Below are positions 41,088 to 50,541 of a stretch of 64,000 nucleotides of DNA, in pieces. The number at the start of each line of letters is the position of its first letter. The first letter of the stretch is position 1. The notes under the pieces are model-generated. The model saw only the letters and a program-made list of their open reading frames with translations, had not been told where the DNA came from and did not search any database. This stretch comes from Streptomyces sp. Root431. GTDB lineage: Bacteria > Actinomycetota > Actinomycetes > Streptomycetales > Streptomycetaceae. The stretch is taken from contig NZ_LMEI01000007.1 in assembly GCF_001426585.1 (NCBI RefSeq), forward strand, positions 603,877 through 667,876, given 5' to 3'. The position numbers and the translations under genes are program-made.

Positions 41088-42013
41088 GCGACGCCCTGAC
41101 CGATGTCCGCACCCGCGTCCCGGCGGGCGTCCCCGCCCCGCCGCGGGAGCCGGCCGACACGAAGCCCCCCGCGGCCCGGAAGCCGGCCGCCGCGACACCG
41201 GCCACCGCCCCGGTGTCCCGCTCCGGCCTCCGGCGGCGGCGACGCCTCGGCCCCGGCCGGAGCGTTCCCCTCGGCCGGCTCCTCGGCCCCGCGCTCGTGG
41301 TCGCCCTCTGGTGGGCCGCCTCGGCCGCCGGCTACCTCGACCCGCGCATCCTCTCCGGTCCCGGTGCGGTCGTCTCCACGGCCGTCGAGCTCATCGCCGA
41401 CGGGCGACTCCAGGGCAATGTGCTCGTCTCCCTGCAGCGCGCCGGGCTCGGTCTGCTGCTCGGGGTCGCCTCGGGCGTGCTGCTCGCCGTCGTCGCCGGA
41501 CTCAGCCGCACCGGCGAGTACCTCGTCGACGGGCCCCTCCAGATCAAGCGGGCCATTCCGTCGCTCGCGATGCTGCCGCTGCTGATCCTCTGGCTCGGCA
41601 TCGGCGAGCAGATGAAGATCACCGTCATCGCCCTCGGCGTCGCCGTGATCGTCTACATCAACACCTACGCCTCGCTGACCGGCATCGACAGTCGGCATGT
41701 GGAGCTCGCCGAGGTGCTGGAACTGGGCCGCTGGCAGTTCCTGCGCAAGGTCGTCCTGCCCGGTTCGCTGCCCGGCTTCTTCGTGGGGCTCCGGCTCGGC
41801 GTCACCTCGTCCTGGCTGGGGCTGATCGTGGTCGAGCAGGTCAACGCCACCAGCGGCATCGGCTACATGATGTTCCAGGCCCAGCAGTACGCCCAGTCGG
41901 ACGTGATCATCGTCGGCCTGGTGGCCTACGGCACCTTCGGGTTCGCCTCCGACGCCCTTGTCCGCGCCGTCGAGAGGAGGGCCCTGTCATGGCGACGCAC
42001 GCTGGCGGGCTGA
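41084..42013 (+). CDS. ABC transporter permease, sulfonate/taurine type
   Basis: A 309-residue inner-membrane permease with a long Pro/Ala/Arg-rich cytoplasmic N-terminus (about 75 residues) and six predicted helices. The EAA-type loop is seen around HVELAEVLELGRWQFLRKVV, followed by LPGSLPGFFVGLRLGV, which is typical of SsuC-like permeases. ATG 41084 overlaps the upstream stop by 4 bases and has GGGAGGG upstream, so it is translationally coupled. Its own end overlaps the ATPase gene by 25 bases. Confidence 0.9.
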   Translation: MSDALTDVRTRVPAGVPAPPREPADTKPPAARKPAAATPATAPVSRSGLRRRRRLGPGRSVPLGRLLGPALVVALWWAASAAGYLDPRILSGPGAVVSTAVELIADGRLQGNVLVSLQRAGLGLLLGVASGVLLAVVAGLSRTGEYLVDGPLQIKRAIPSLAMLPLLILWLGIGEQMKITVIALGVAVIVYINTYASLTGIDSRHVELAEVLELGRWQFLRKVVLPGSLPGFFVGLRLGVTSSWLGLIVVEQVNATSGIGYMMFQAQQYAQSDVIIVGLVAYGTFGFASDALVRAVERRALSWRRTLAG

Positions 42014-42876
42014 CGAAGGACCACGCCCCGCGCCCCGTCGAGGCGGAGACCGCCCCCGAGGGGCGGGACGGCAGCCGGCAGGGCCTCGATCCCGGGGCCC
42101 CCGCTCCCGGCGTCCCCGACGCACCCCCCGCCGTACGGGCCGGGCGCCTGGTCCGGCGCTTCGGGGACCGCGTCGTCCTCAAGGAGATCGATCTTGCCCT
42201 GGCGGCGGGGGAGTTCACCGCCCTCCTCGGCCGCAGCGGCTCCGGCAAGTCCACGCTGCTGCGCGCCGTGGCCGGCCTCGACCACGACGTCGAGGGCTCG
42301 GGAGAGCTGCTCGTGCCCGAGCGGGTCTCGCTCTCCTTCCAGGACTCCCGGCTGCTGCCGTGGCTGCGGGTCCTCGACAACGTGACCCTGGGGCTCCGCG
42401 GGCCCGGCGCCCACGAACGCGGTCTGACCGCGCTCGCCGAGGTGGGCCTCGCCGGCCGCGAGCGGTCCTGGCCGCACGAACTGTCCGGCGGCGAACAGCA
42501 GCGGGCCGCGCTCGCTCGCGCACTCGTACGCGACCCCGAACTGCTGCTCGCCGACGAGCCGTTCGGCGCGCTCGACGCCCTGACCCGGATCAAGATGCAC
42601 GACCTGCTCCGCGAACTGTACGAACGCCACCGCCCCGCGGTCCTCCTCGTCACCCACGACGTCGACGAGGCGGTCGAACTCGCCGACCGCGTCCTCGTCC
42701 TCGACGAGGGGGAGATCTCCGTCGACCTCGCCATCGACCTCCCCACCCCGCGCAACCGCCGGGACCCGCGCTTCCAGCAGTACCGCGACGCCCTGCTCGC
42801 CGCGCTCGGCGTGCACTCCGCACCGCCCGCCCCCGAACCCCGCCCGGAGGACCACCCCCATGCCGCACGCGTCTGA
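41989..42876 (+). CDS. ABC transporter ATP-binding protein, sulfonate/taurine type
   Basis: A 295-residue ATPase. It has a 50-residue Pro/Ala-rich lead, Walker A (GRSGSGKST), the Q loop in LSFQDSRLLPWL typical of nitrate/sulfonate importers, the signature LSGGEQQRAALARAL, and Walker B LLLADEPFGALD. ATG 41989 has GAGGAGGG upstream within the permease gene. The end overlaps the monooxygenase start by 17 bases. Confidence 0.93.
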   Translation: MATHAGGLTKDHAPRPVEAETAPEGRDGSRQGLDPGAPAPGVPDAPPAVRAGRLVRRFGDRVVLKEIDLALAAGEFTALLGRSGSGKSTLLRAVAGLDHDVEGSGELLVPERVSLSFQDSRLLPWLRVLDNVTLGLRGPGAHERGLTALAEVGLAGRERSWPHELSGGEQQRAALARALVRDPELLLADEPFGALDALTRIKMHDLLRELYERHRPAVLLVTHDVDEAVELADRVLVLDEGEISVDLAIDLPTPRNRRDPRFQQYRDALLAALGVHSAPPAPEPRPEDHPHAARV

Positions 42877-44269
42877 CCGCCCCGCCCGCAAGCCCCTCCA
42901 CCTCAACGCCTTCCTCATGTCGGTCGGCCACCACGAGGCGGCCTGGCGCCTCCCCGAGAGCCCCGCCGACGGCGGCACCGGCATCGCGCACTACCAGAAC
43001 CTCGCCCGCATCGCCGAACGCGGCCTGCTCGACTCGGTCTTCCTCGCGGACAGCCCCGTCCAGCAGGGCGACCCCGGGCGCCGGCCCGTCAGCAAGCTGG
43101 AGCCGACCGTGCTCCTCACCGCCCTGGCCGCCGTCACCTCCCGCATCGGGCTCATCGCGACCGCTTCCACCAGCTACAACGAACCCTTCAACCTGGCCCG
43201 CCGCTTCAACTCGCTCGACCACGTGTCGAACGGGCGGGCCGGCTGGAACATCGTCACCACGGCCGGAGCGGACGCGGCCCGCAACTTCGGCCTCGACGAC
43301 ACCCCGCTGCACCGCGAGCGCTACCGGCGCGCGGCCGAGTTCGTCGACGTGGCCACCAAGCTGTGGGACAGCTGGGCCGACGACGCGGTGGTCGCGGACA
43401 AGGAGGGCGGGATCCACGCCCGCGCCGACCGGGTCCGGGGCATCGGTCACCGGGGCGAGTTCTTCCGGGTGGAGGGGCCGCTGAACGTCGAGCGCTCCCC
43501 GCAGGGCTACCCCCTCCTGGTGCAGGCCGGGTCGAGCGAGGACGGCAAGGACTTCGCCGCCCGCTACGCCGAGGCGGTGTTCACCGCCCAGCAGACCCTG
43601 GAGGAAGGCATCGCCTTCTACAAGGACGTCAAGCAGCGGGCGCTCGCGCTCGGCCGCGACCCCGACGGCATCAAGATCCTCCCCGGCATCGTCCCCGTCA
43701 TCGGCGACACCGAGGCGGAGGCCCGCGAGCTGGACGCCGAACTCGACCGGCTCATCGTGCCGGAGTACGCCAAGCGCCAGCTGGCCCTGCGGCTGAAGAT
43801 CGCGCCCGACGAGCTCGACCTGGACGCCGAACTGCCCGAGGACATCCCGACCGAGGACGACATCGAGGGCGCGAAGAGCCGCTACACGCTGATCGTGGAA
43901 CTGGCCCGCCGCGAACGGCTCACCGTCCGCCAGCTGATCGGACGGCTCGGCGGCGGCCGCGGACACCGGACGTTCGCCGGTACGCCCGAGCAGATCGCCG
44001 ACACCATCGAGCACTGGTACGTCAGCGGCGCGGCCGACGGCTTCAACATCATGCCGGCCGTCCTGCCCTCGGGCCTGGAGGCCTTCGTCGACCGGGTGGT
44101 GCCGCTCCTGCAGGAGCGCGGCCTGTTCCGCACCGAGTACACCGGCACCACCCTGCGGGACCACTACGGCCTGCCCCGGCCCGCCAACCGGCTGTTCGAC
44201 GGGGCCGGGCGCGAGGGCGCCGAGGCGCCCGGCGGCCACCTCGGCATCGGTCTGGTCGAGACCCGGTGA
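42860..44269 (+). CDS. LLM class flavin-dependent monooxygenase (NtaA/SnaA/DszA family)
   Basis: A 469-residue FMNH2-dependent monooxygenase. The start LHLNAFLMSVGHHEAAWRLP and SYNEPFNLARRFNSLDHVS, NGRAGWNIVTT and the NFGLDD segment define the NtaA/SnaA/SoxA/DszA branch rather than SsuD itself. Enzymes of this branch oxidise sulfones, thioethers, amines or chelators. With a sulfonate-type importer and flavin reductase, organosulfur oxidation is the best inference; the exact substrate is unknown. The stop overlaps the next start as GTGA. Confidence 0.9.
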   Translation: MPHASDRPARKPLHLNAFLMSVGHHEAAWRLPESPADGGTGIAHYQNLARIAERGLLDSVFLADSPVQQGDPGRRPVSKLEPTVLLTALAAVTSRIGLIATASTSYNEPFNLARRFNSLDHVSNGRAGWNIVTTAGADAARNFGLDDTPLHRERYRRAAEFVDVATKLWDSWADDAVVADKEGGIHARADRVRGIGHRGEFFRVEGPLNVERSPQGYPLLVQAGSSEDGKDFAARYAEAVFTAQQTLEEGIAFYKDVKQRALALGRDPDGIKILPGIVPVIGDTEAEARELDAELDRLIVPEYAKRQLALRLKIAPDELDLDAELPEDIPTEDDIEGAKSRYTLIVELARRERLTVRQLIGRLGGGRGHRTFAGTPEQIADTIEHWYVSGAADGFNIMPAVLPSGLEAFVDRVVPLLQERGLFRTEYTGTTLRDHYGLPRPANRLFDGAGREGAEAPGGHLGIGLVETR

Positions 44270-47200
44270 GCGACTGTCCCCCTGACACGGCCGCCCCGTC
44301 CGCCGCACGGTCCCCGTCCGCCGCGGAGTCCGCACCGTCCCCGGCGGCCGGGCCCGCCGGGACGGCGCGGCCCGGCTGGGCGCGCCGCCTCGGCGGGTAC
44401 GCGCTCCGCCGCCGCACCGACCTCCTGCTCGCCTTCGGCGCCGCGGCCGTCGCCGCCGTCGCCACCGCCTCGCTGCCCCTCGTCCTCCGCCACGTCGTCG
44501 ACGGCGTCGCCGGCTCCGCCACCGCCTCCCTGGCCCCGTGGGTGCTGCTGCTCACCGGCATCGGGGCGGTGCGCTTCGCCGGGAGCTTCGTCCGCCGCTA
44601 CTGCTCCGGCCGGCTCTCCCTCGGCGTCCAGTACGACCTGCGCAACGACGCCTTCGCCGCGCTCCTCCGGCTCGACGGCGCGCAACAGGACGACCTGCGC
44701 ACCGGCCAGGTGGTGAGCCGTTCCATCTCCGACATCACCCTGATCCAGACGCTGCTGCAGTTCCTGCCCAACATGACCGGCAACGCCCTGATGTTCTGCG
44801 TCTCGCTGGTCTTCATGGCCTGGCTCTCGCCGCTGCTCACCGTCGTCGCCCTGGTCGTCGGCCCCCTCCTGTGGCTGATCGCGCTGCGCGGCCGGCGCAC
44901 CCTCTTCCCCGCCAACTGGCACGCCCAGCAGGAGGCGGCCGAGGTCGCCTCCGCCGTCGAGGCCACGGTCACCGGGGTCCGCATCGTCAAGGGCTTCGGC
45001 CAGGAGCGGCGCGAACTGGAGGGGCTCGAACGCCGCGTCCGGGGGCTGTTCTCCTCGCGGCTCCGCGTCGTCGCGTTCACCAGCCGCTACAACCCCGCCC
45101 TCCAGGCCGTCCCCGCGCTCGGGCAGGTGGCGGTCCTGGTCCTCGGCGGCTGGCTGGCGCTCGACGGCCGGGTCTCGCTGGGCACCTTCCTCGCCTTCAC
45201 CGCGTACCTCGGCTCGTTCGTCACCCCGGTCCGCCAGGTCGCGACCCTGCTCACCGTCTGGCAGCAGGCGAGAGCGGGCGCGGAGCGCGTCTTCGAGGTG
45301 ATCGACGAGGAGCCGGGGATCACCGACCCGCCGACCGCCCGCGACCTGCCCGCCGAGTCCACGAACGGCCCGGGCGCCCCCGGCACGGCCACCGAACTCC
45401 CCGCGCTCGCCTGGGACGACGTGACCTTCGCCCACGGGGCCGGCGAGCCCCTGCTGCGCGGCTTCAGCCTGGACGTGCGCCCGGGCGAGACGCTCGCGCT
45501 CATCGGCCCCGCGGGCTGCGGCAAGTCCACCGCCGTCGCCCTGCTGCCCCGCTTCTACGACACGGCGGCCGGCACGGTCCGGGTCGGCGGGGACGACGTC
45601 CGCGACCTCACCCTGGTCGGCCTGCGCTCCCGCATCGGCTTCGTCTTCGAGGAGAGCCTGCTGCTCTCCGACACCGTACGGGCCAACATCGCGTACGGCC
45701 GTCCGGACGCCGGCGACGAGGAGATCCGGGCGGCCGCCCGCCTCGCGTGCGCCGACGAGTTCGTCGAGCGGCTGCCCGACGGCTACGACACCCTCGTGGG
45801 GGAGCAGGGCCTCACGCTCTCCGGCGGTCAGCGCCAGCGGATCGCCCTCGCCCGCGCCCTGCTCGGCGACCCCGCCGTCCTGGTGCTCGACGACGCCACC
45901 TCCGCGATCGACGCCCGCGTCGAGGCCGACATCCACGCCTCCCTGCGCGAGGCCGGGCGCCGGTGCACCACCGTGCTCGTCGCCCACCGCGAATCGACGC
46001 TGGAACTGGCCGACCGGATCGCGCTCATGGACGGCGGCCGGATCGTGGACACCGGCACCCTGGACGAACTGCGCTCGCGCTCGGCCCTGTTCCGCTCGCT
46101 CCTGGCCATCGACGGGGAGGCGGGGCGGCAGGAGGAGGCCCCGGCCCCGGCGCGGGGCGTCACCGAGGAGCTGTGGCGGCGCCCCGCGGACTCCGGTCGC
46201 GTCCACGACGAGTCCACGGCCGTACGGGCCGCCAACGCGCTCGCCGAGGCCGCGGCCACCGCCGGTCCGGGCCGCGGCGGACCGGGCGGCGGGGTCCTCG
46301 GCTCCGCACCGCCGACCCCGGAACTCCTCGCTGCCCTCGAACGGCTCCCGCTGCCCGAGGACGACCCCAGGGTGCCGCTGGAACAGGCCGTCTCCGCCGA
46401 CCCCCGGTTCCATCTCGGCACCCTCCTGAAGCCGTTCCGGCTCCCGCTCCTCGCCGGTCTGCTCCTGGTCGCCGTGGACGCCCTCGCACAGATCGCCGTG
46501 CCCGTCCTCGTGCGCCACGGGGTGGACGGCGGCGTCGCCCACCAGGCCGGGGGCGTCCTCCTCGCGGCCTCGGCCGCGGCCGCCCTCGTCGTCGGCCTGA
46601 ACTGGCTCGTCGGCGTCGCCCAGGTCCGTACCACCGGACGCACCGGCGAGCGGCTCCTCTACACCCTGCGGATCAAGACCTACGCCCAGTTGCAGCGACT
46701 CGGCCTCGACTACTACGAGGGGGAGCTCGGCGGCCGGATCATGACCCGGATGACCACCGACGTGGACGCCCTGTCGAACTTCCTCCAGACCGGTCTGATC
46801 ACCGCGGTCGTCAGCCTCCTCACCGTCCTCGGCGTCCTGGCCGCGCTCCTCGTCATCGACGCGGGTCTCGCGCTCGTCCTGCTCGCCGCGCTGCCGCTGC
46901 TCATCGGCGCGACCGCCGTGTTCCGGCACTACTCGGTGCCCGCCTACCTGGAGGCCCGGGAACGGATCAGTACGGTCAACGCCTGCCTCCAGGAGAACGT
47001 GGGCATGCTGCGGGTCACCCAGGCGTTCCGGCGCGAGGGGCACAACGCCGCCCACTTCGCCGCCCTCGCCTGGTCGTTCCGCGACTCGCGGCTGCGCGCC
47101 CAGCGCTACATGGGCACCTTCTTCCCCTTCGTGGAGTTCCTCGGCACGCTCTCCACCGCCGCGGTCCTCGCCGTCGGCGTGGGGCAGGTGCGCTCCGGGG

Positions 47201-48198
47201 AGCTGACGGCGGGGACGCTGATCGCCTTCCTGCTCTACGTCGAACTCTTCTTCTCACCCATCCAGCAGCTCTCCCAGGTCTTCGACGGCTACCAGCAGGC
47301 GGTCGTCGGGATGAGCCGGCTGCGCGCCCTGATGCGCACCCCCGTCGCCACGCCCCCGGCGGCGGCTCCGCTCCGGGTGACCTCGCTGCGCGGCGAGATC
47401 GAGTTCGACGACGTGTCGTTCCACTACGCGGGCGGCCGGGACCGGGACGTGCTCCACGGCGTCCGGCTGCGGGTCGCCCCCGGCGAGACCGTCGCGCTCG
47501 TGGGCACCACCGGCGCGGGCAAGTCCACCGTCGTCAAGCTGCTCGCCCGGTTCTACGACCCGGTGGCCGGAGCCGTCCGGGTGGACGGTCACGACCTGCG
47601 CGAGCTCGACCTGACCGGCTACCGCCGCAGGCTCGGCATCGTGCCGCAGGAGCCGCACCTGTTCGGCGTCACCGTCCGCGACGCCATCGCCTACGGCCGC
47701 CCGGACGCCACCGACGCCGAGGTGGAGGCCGCCGCCAGGGCGGTCGGCGCCCACGACACGGTGGCCGCCCTGCCGGCCGGCTATCTGACCCCGGTGGGGG
47801 AGCGGGGCCACGGCCTCTCGGCCGGGCAGCGCCAGCTGCTCGCCCTCGCCCGGGCCGAACTCATCGACCCCGACGTCCTGCTCCTGGACGAGGCGACCGC
47901 CTCGCTGGACCTCGCCACCGAGCGGCGCGTGGCCGCCGCCGTCGACGCGCTCAGCCGCCGGCGCACGACGCTCGTCGTCGCGCACCGGCTCACCACGGCC
48001 GCCCGGGCCGACCGGGTCGTCGTCCTGGAGGCGGGCACCGTCGTGGAGAGCGGCACGCACGCCCAGCTCCTCGCGGGCCAGGGGCCGTACCGCCGCCTCT
48101 GGGACGCCTACCGGCAGGGCACCACCACCCGTACCACCCCGTCCGCCCCCGCGGCGGCGGAGCACCACGACCGACTCGTACAAGGGAGTGCACGATGA
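44266..48198 (+). CDS. Fused two-half ABC exporter with one degenerate ATP site
   Basis: A 1310-residue single chain: TMD1, NBD1, a linker of about 70 residues, TMD2, NBD2. NBD1 has Walker A GPAGCGKST (near 413), signature LSGGQ and Walker B LVLDDATSAID, in which the catalytic Glu is Asp. NBD2 has Walker A GTTGAGKST (near 1078), an altered signature LSAGQ, and normal LLLDEATASLD. The Asp of NBD1 and the altered signature of NBD2 fall in the same composite site, as in heterodimeric exporters such as TM287/288. GTG 44266 overlaps the monooxygenase stop by 4 bases. Export of a pathway product or toxic by-product is inferred. Confidence 0.9.
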   Translation: MSDCPPDTAAPSAARSPSAAESAPSPAAGPAGTARPGWARRLGGYALRRRTDLLLAFGAAAVAAVATASLPLVLRHVVDGVAGSATASLAPWVLLLTGIGAVRFAGSFVRRYCSGRLSLGVQYDLRNDAFAALLRLDGAQQDDLRTGQVVSRSISDITLIQTLLQFLPNMTGNALMFCVSLVFMAWLSPLLTVVALVVGPLLWLIALRGRRTLFPANWHAQQEAAEVASAVEATVTGVRIVKGFGQERRELEGLERRVRGLFSSRLRVVAFTSRYNPALQAVPALGQVAVLVLGGWLALDGRVSLGTFLAFTAYLGSFVTPVRQVATLLTVWQQARAGAERVFEVIDEEPGITDPPTARDLPAESTNGPGAPGTATELPALAWDDVTFAHGAGEPLLRGFSLDVRPGETLALIGPAGCGKSTAVALLPRFYDTAAGTVRVGGDDVRDLTLVGLRSRIGFVFEESLLLSDTVRANIAYGRPDAGDEEIRAAARLACADEFVERLPDGYDTLVGEQGLTLSGGQRQRIALARALLGDPAVLVLDDATSAIDARVEADIHASLREAGRRCTTVLVAHRESTLELADRIALMDGGRIVDTGTLDELRSRSALFRSLLAIDGEAGRQEEAPAPARGVTEELWRRPADSGRVHDESTAVRAANALAEAAATAGPGRGGPGGGVLGSAPPTPELLAALERLPLPEDDPRVPLEQAVSADPRFHLGTLLKPFRLPLLAGLLLVAVDALAQIAVPVLVRHGVDGGVAHQAGGVLLAASAAAALVVGLNWLVGVAQVRTTGRTGERLLYTLRIKTYAQLQRLGLDYYEGELGGRIMTRMTTDVDALSNFLQTGLITAVVSLLTVLGVLAALLVIDAGLALVLLAALPLLIGATAVFRHYSVPAYLEARERISTVNACLQENVGMLRVTQAFRREGHNAAHFAALAWSFRDSRLRAQRYMGTFFPFVEFLGTLSTAAVLAVGVGQVRSGELTAGTLIAFLLYVELFFSPIQQLSQVFDGYQQAVVGMSRLRALMRTPVATPPAAAPLRVTSLRGEIEFDDVSFHYAGGRDRDVLHGVRLRVAPGETVALVGTTGAGKSTVVKLLARFYDPVAGAVRVDGHDLRELDLTGYRRRLGIVPQEPHLFGVTVRDAIAYGRPDATDAEVEAAARAVGAHDTVAALPAGYLTPVGERGHGLSAGQRQLLALARAELIDPDVLLLDEATASLDLATERRVAAAVDALSRRRTTLVVAHRLTTAARADRVVVLEAGTVVESGTHAQLLAGQGPYRRLWDAYRQGTTTRTTPSAPAAAEHHDRLVQGSAR

Positions 48199-49235
48199 CC
48201 ACCGAACACCGCCTGCTGGGCCGCACCGGCGTCCGGGTGAGCCTGCTGTGCCTGGGCACGATGATGTTCGGCGCCCGCGGCAACACCGACCACGCCGACA
48301 GCGTCCGCATCATCCACAAAGCCCTGGACTCCGGCATCAACTTCGTCGACACCGCCGACGTCTACTCGGCCGGGGAGTCGGAGACGATCGTCGGCAAGGC
48401 CCTCGCGGGCGGCCGCCGGGACAACGTCGTCCTGGCCACCAAGTTCCACGGCAGCCTCGGCGAGGACACCAACGAGCGCGGCAACAGCCGGCGCTGGATC
48501 GTCCGCGAGGTCGAGAACAGCCTGCGCCGCCTCGGCACCGACTGGATCGACCTCTACCAGGTGCACCGCCCCGAGCCGGAGACCGACTTCGACGAGACGC
48601 TCGGCGCCCTGACCGACCTCGTCCGCCAGGGCAAGATCCGCTACATCGGCACCTCCACCTTCGAGCCCTCCGCCATCGTCGAGGGCCAGTGGATTGCCGA
48701 GCGCCGGGGCCGCGAGCGGGTCGTCGCCGAACAGCCGCCGTACTCCCTGCTCGCCCGGGGCATCGAGCGCGAGGTGCTGCCCGTCGCCCAGCGCTACGGG
48801 CTCGGTGTCCTCACCTGGAGCCCGCTCGCCGGCGGCTGGCTCTCGGGCCGCTACCGCAAGGGAGCGGAGCAGCCGCAGTCCAGCCGGATCGACCGCCAGG
48901 CCGCCCGCTTCGACATCGCCGACCCGGAGAACGCGGCCAAGCTCGACGCCGCCGAGGCGCTGGCCCACCTCGCCGACGAGGCCGGACTGACCCTCGTCCA
49001 GCTCGCGCTCGCCTTCGTCCTGGAGCACCCCGCCGTCACCTCGGCGATCATCGGGCCCCGGACCTTCGAGCAGCTGGAGGCGCAGCTCGGCGCGGACCGG
49101 ATCCGGCTGAGCCGGGACGTCCTCGACCGGATCGACAAGATCGTGCCGCCGGGCACGAACCTGTCCGCCCGGGACGGCGGATACGTGCCGCCCGCGCTGG
49201 GGGAGCCGGAGCTGCGCCGCCGCGCGCGTCCCTGA
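48195..49235 (+). CDS. Aldo/keto reductase at the end of the sulfur operon
   Basis: A 346-residue AKR of the YakC/YajO-like type with DTADVYSAGESE (Asp, Tyr), ATKFHG (Lys) and LYQVHRPEPE (His). NADPH-binding residues lie in SAIIGPRTFEQLE. It could reduce an aldehyde or ketone released when the monooxygenase cleaves its substrate; this is inference. ATG 48195 overlaps the exporter stop as ATGA. The next gene is convergent, 9 bases away. Confidence 0.92.
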   Translation: MTTEHRLLGRTGVRVSLLCLGTMMFGARGNTDHADSVRIIHKALDSGINFVDTADVYSAGESETIVGKALAGGRRDNVVLATKFHGSLGEDTNERGNSRRWIVREVENSLRRLGTDWIDLYQVHRPEPETDFDETLGALTDLVRQGKIRYIGTSTFEPSAIVEGQWIAERRGRERVVAEQPPYSLLARGIEREVLPVAQRYGLGVLTWSPLAGGWLSGRYRKGAEQPQSSRIDRQAARFDIADPENAAKLDAAEALAHLADEAGLTLVQLALAFVLEHPAVTSAIIGPRTFEQLEAQLGADRIRLSRDVLDRIDKIVPPGTNLSARDGGYVPPALGEPELRRRARP

Positions 49236-49244
49236 CGGCTGCGT

Positions 49245-50357
49245 TCAGAGCCGCGCCGACTTCAGGGACATGTGGAGCAGCAGCCGGTCCTCGCCGTCGT
49301 CGAGGTCCAGGCCCGTGAGCTGTTCGACCCGGGACAGCCGGTAGTAGAGGGTCTGCCGGTGGATGCCCAGGGCCGCCGCCGTGCGGCCCGCCTGGCCCGC
49401 GTTGTCGAGGAACACCTCGGCGGTGCGGGCCAGTTCCGCGTGCGCGGGGGCGAGCAGCGGCGCGACGGCGGGGTCGATCTCGGGGTGGTAGAGCGCCGCG
49501 AGCAGCCGGTACGGGCCGATCCCGGCCCACTCCGCGACCGGGCCGAGCGTCGGCTGAGCCGTGGCGGCGCGGGCCGCCGTGCTGGCCTCGCGCCAGGCCG
49601 CCGGGAGCTCCGTGAGGCCCCGGCGGGGGGTCGCGATGCCGGCCGTCGCGGCGGCGCGCAGCCGGTCCGCGGCCGTGTGGGCGGGGGAGAGGTCCTCGGG
49701 CGTGCGCAGCCGTACGAGGACGGCGAGGGACTCGGCCTCCGGGAGCGTTGCGACCGCCGCCGCGCCGGGGACCGGCCGGATCGAGGGGGCCTCGCCCTGC
49801 CAGGGGGTCACGCAGACGAGGGTGTGCAGTCCGTCCGCGCTGGGGCCCAGGGCCGCCCGGAGCGCCGCGACGGCCATGTCGCTCTGCCAGCCGCGCCCGG
49901 CGGTCAGCACCGCGGCGAACTCGCGGGAGAGGTCGGCGCCCGCGCGCTCCTCGTCGGCGAGGAGCCCGCCGATCCGGGTGGCTACCTCCATCGCGGCCGC
50001 GAGCTGGGCGGGCGTGGGGCCGGGCTCGGCGTCGAGCAGCCAGACGTACCCGAGGACGACGCCCCGATGGCGTACGGGAAGGCAGATCCGGTCGCGGAAC
50101 ACCCCGGCGTCCGGGGCGGCCGGGATGTGGACCGGGCCCGTCGCCCGGGTGATGCCGAAGCCCTCGAACCAGGCGCGGACCGCCGGGGTCGACTTCCTGG
50201 TCAGGATCGACCGCGTCCGGACGGGGTCCATCGCGGCGTCGTCGTCGCTGTCGTGCGCGCCGAAGGCGATCAGCCCGAAGTCGCGGTTCTCCAGCGTCGC
50301 CGGGGCGCCCAGGAGCGCGGAGATCTCGTCGACCAGTTCTTGGTAATCGCCCTTCAC
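49245..50357 (-). CDS. PucR family regulator, probable proline-catabolism regulator
   Basis: A 370-residue regulator with an N-terminal GAF-like sensing region ([33 protein letters not shown]) and the C-terminal PucR helix-turn-helix ([20 protein letters not shown], then LTGLDL). It is divergent from proline dehydrogenase, so it most likely activates the proline catabolic operon. GTG 50357 is chosen because conserved sequence begins there ([14 protein letters not shown]) with GAGAA upstream; ATG 50405 is possible. Confidence 0.88.
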   Translation of the reverse strand: MKGDYQELVDEISALLGAPATLENRDFGLIAFGAHDSDDDAAMDPVRTRSILTRKSTPAVRAWFEGFGITRATGPVHIPAAPDAGVFRDRICLPVRHRGVVLGYVWLLDAEPGPTPAQLAAAMEVATRIGGLLADEERAGADLSREFAAVLTAGRGWQSDMAVAALRAALGPSADGLHTLVCVTPWQGEAPSIRPVPGAAAVATLPEAESLAVLVRLRTPEDLSPAHTAADRLRAAATAGIATPRRGLTELPAAWREASTAARAATAQPTLGPVAEWAGIGPYRLLAALYHPEIDPAVAPLLAPAHAELARTAEVFLDNAGQAGRTAAALGIHRQTLYYRLSRVEQLTGLDLDDGEDRLLLHMSLKSARL

Positions 50358-50541
50358 AGCGCCATTCTCGCACCCCTTCAGACATGTGTATGAGATGCCG
50401 CGCACGGATGCGTGACAGCTGTCGATGGCAGAGGATCGGAGCGATCCATAGGTTTCACGGTGGTTCTCCGTGCTGTTCCCGTTTTCTTACGAAAGATCGG
50501 GTACAGCACCCTTCGTCACCCTGTCCTTCTGGAGGTGCCCC

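Noticed and set aside
44538..48194. A very long plus-strand frame over the ABC exporter and its neighbour
   Set aside because: It is Arg/Pro-rich noise in a shifted frame. The true frames carry Walker motifs and aldo/keto reductase motifs.
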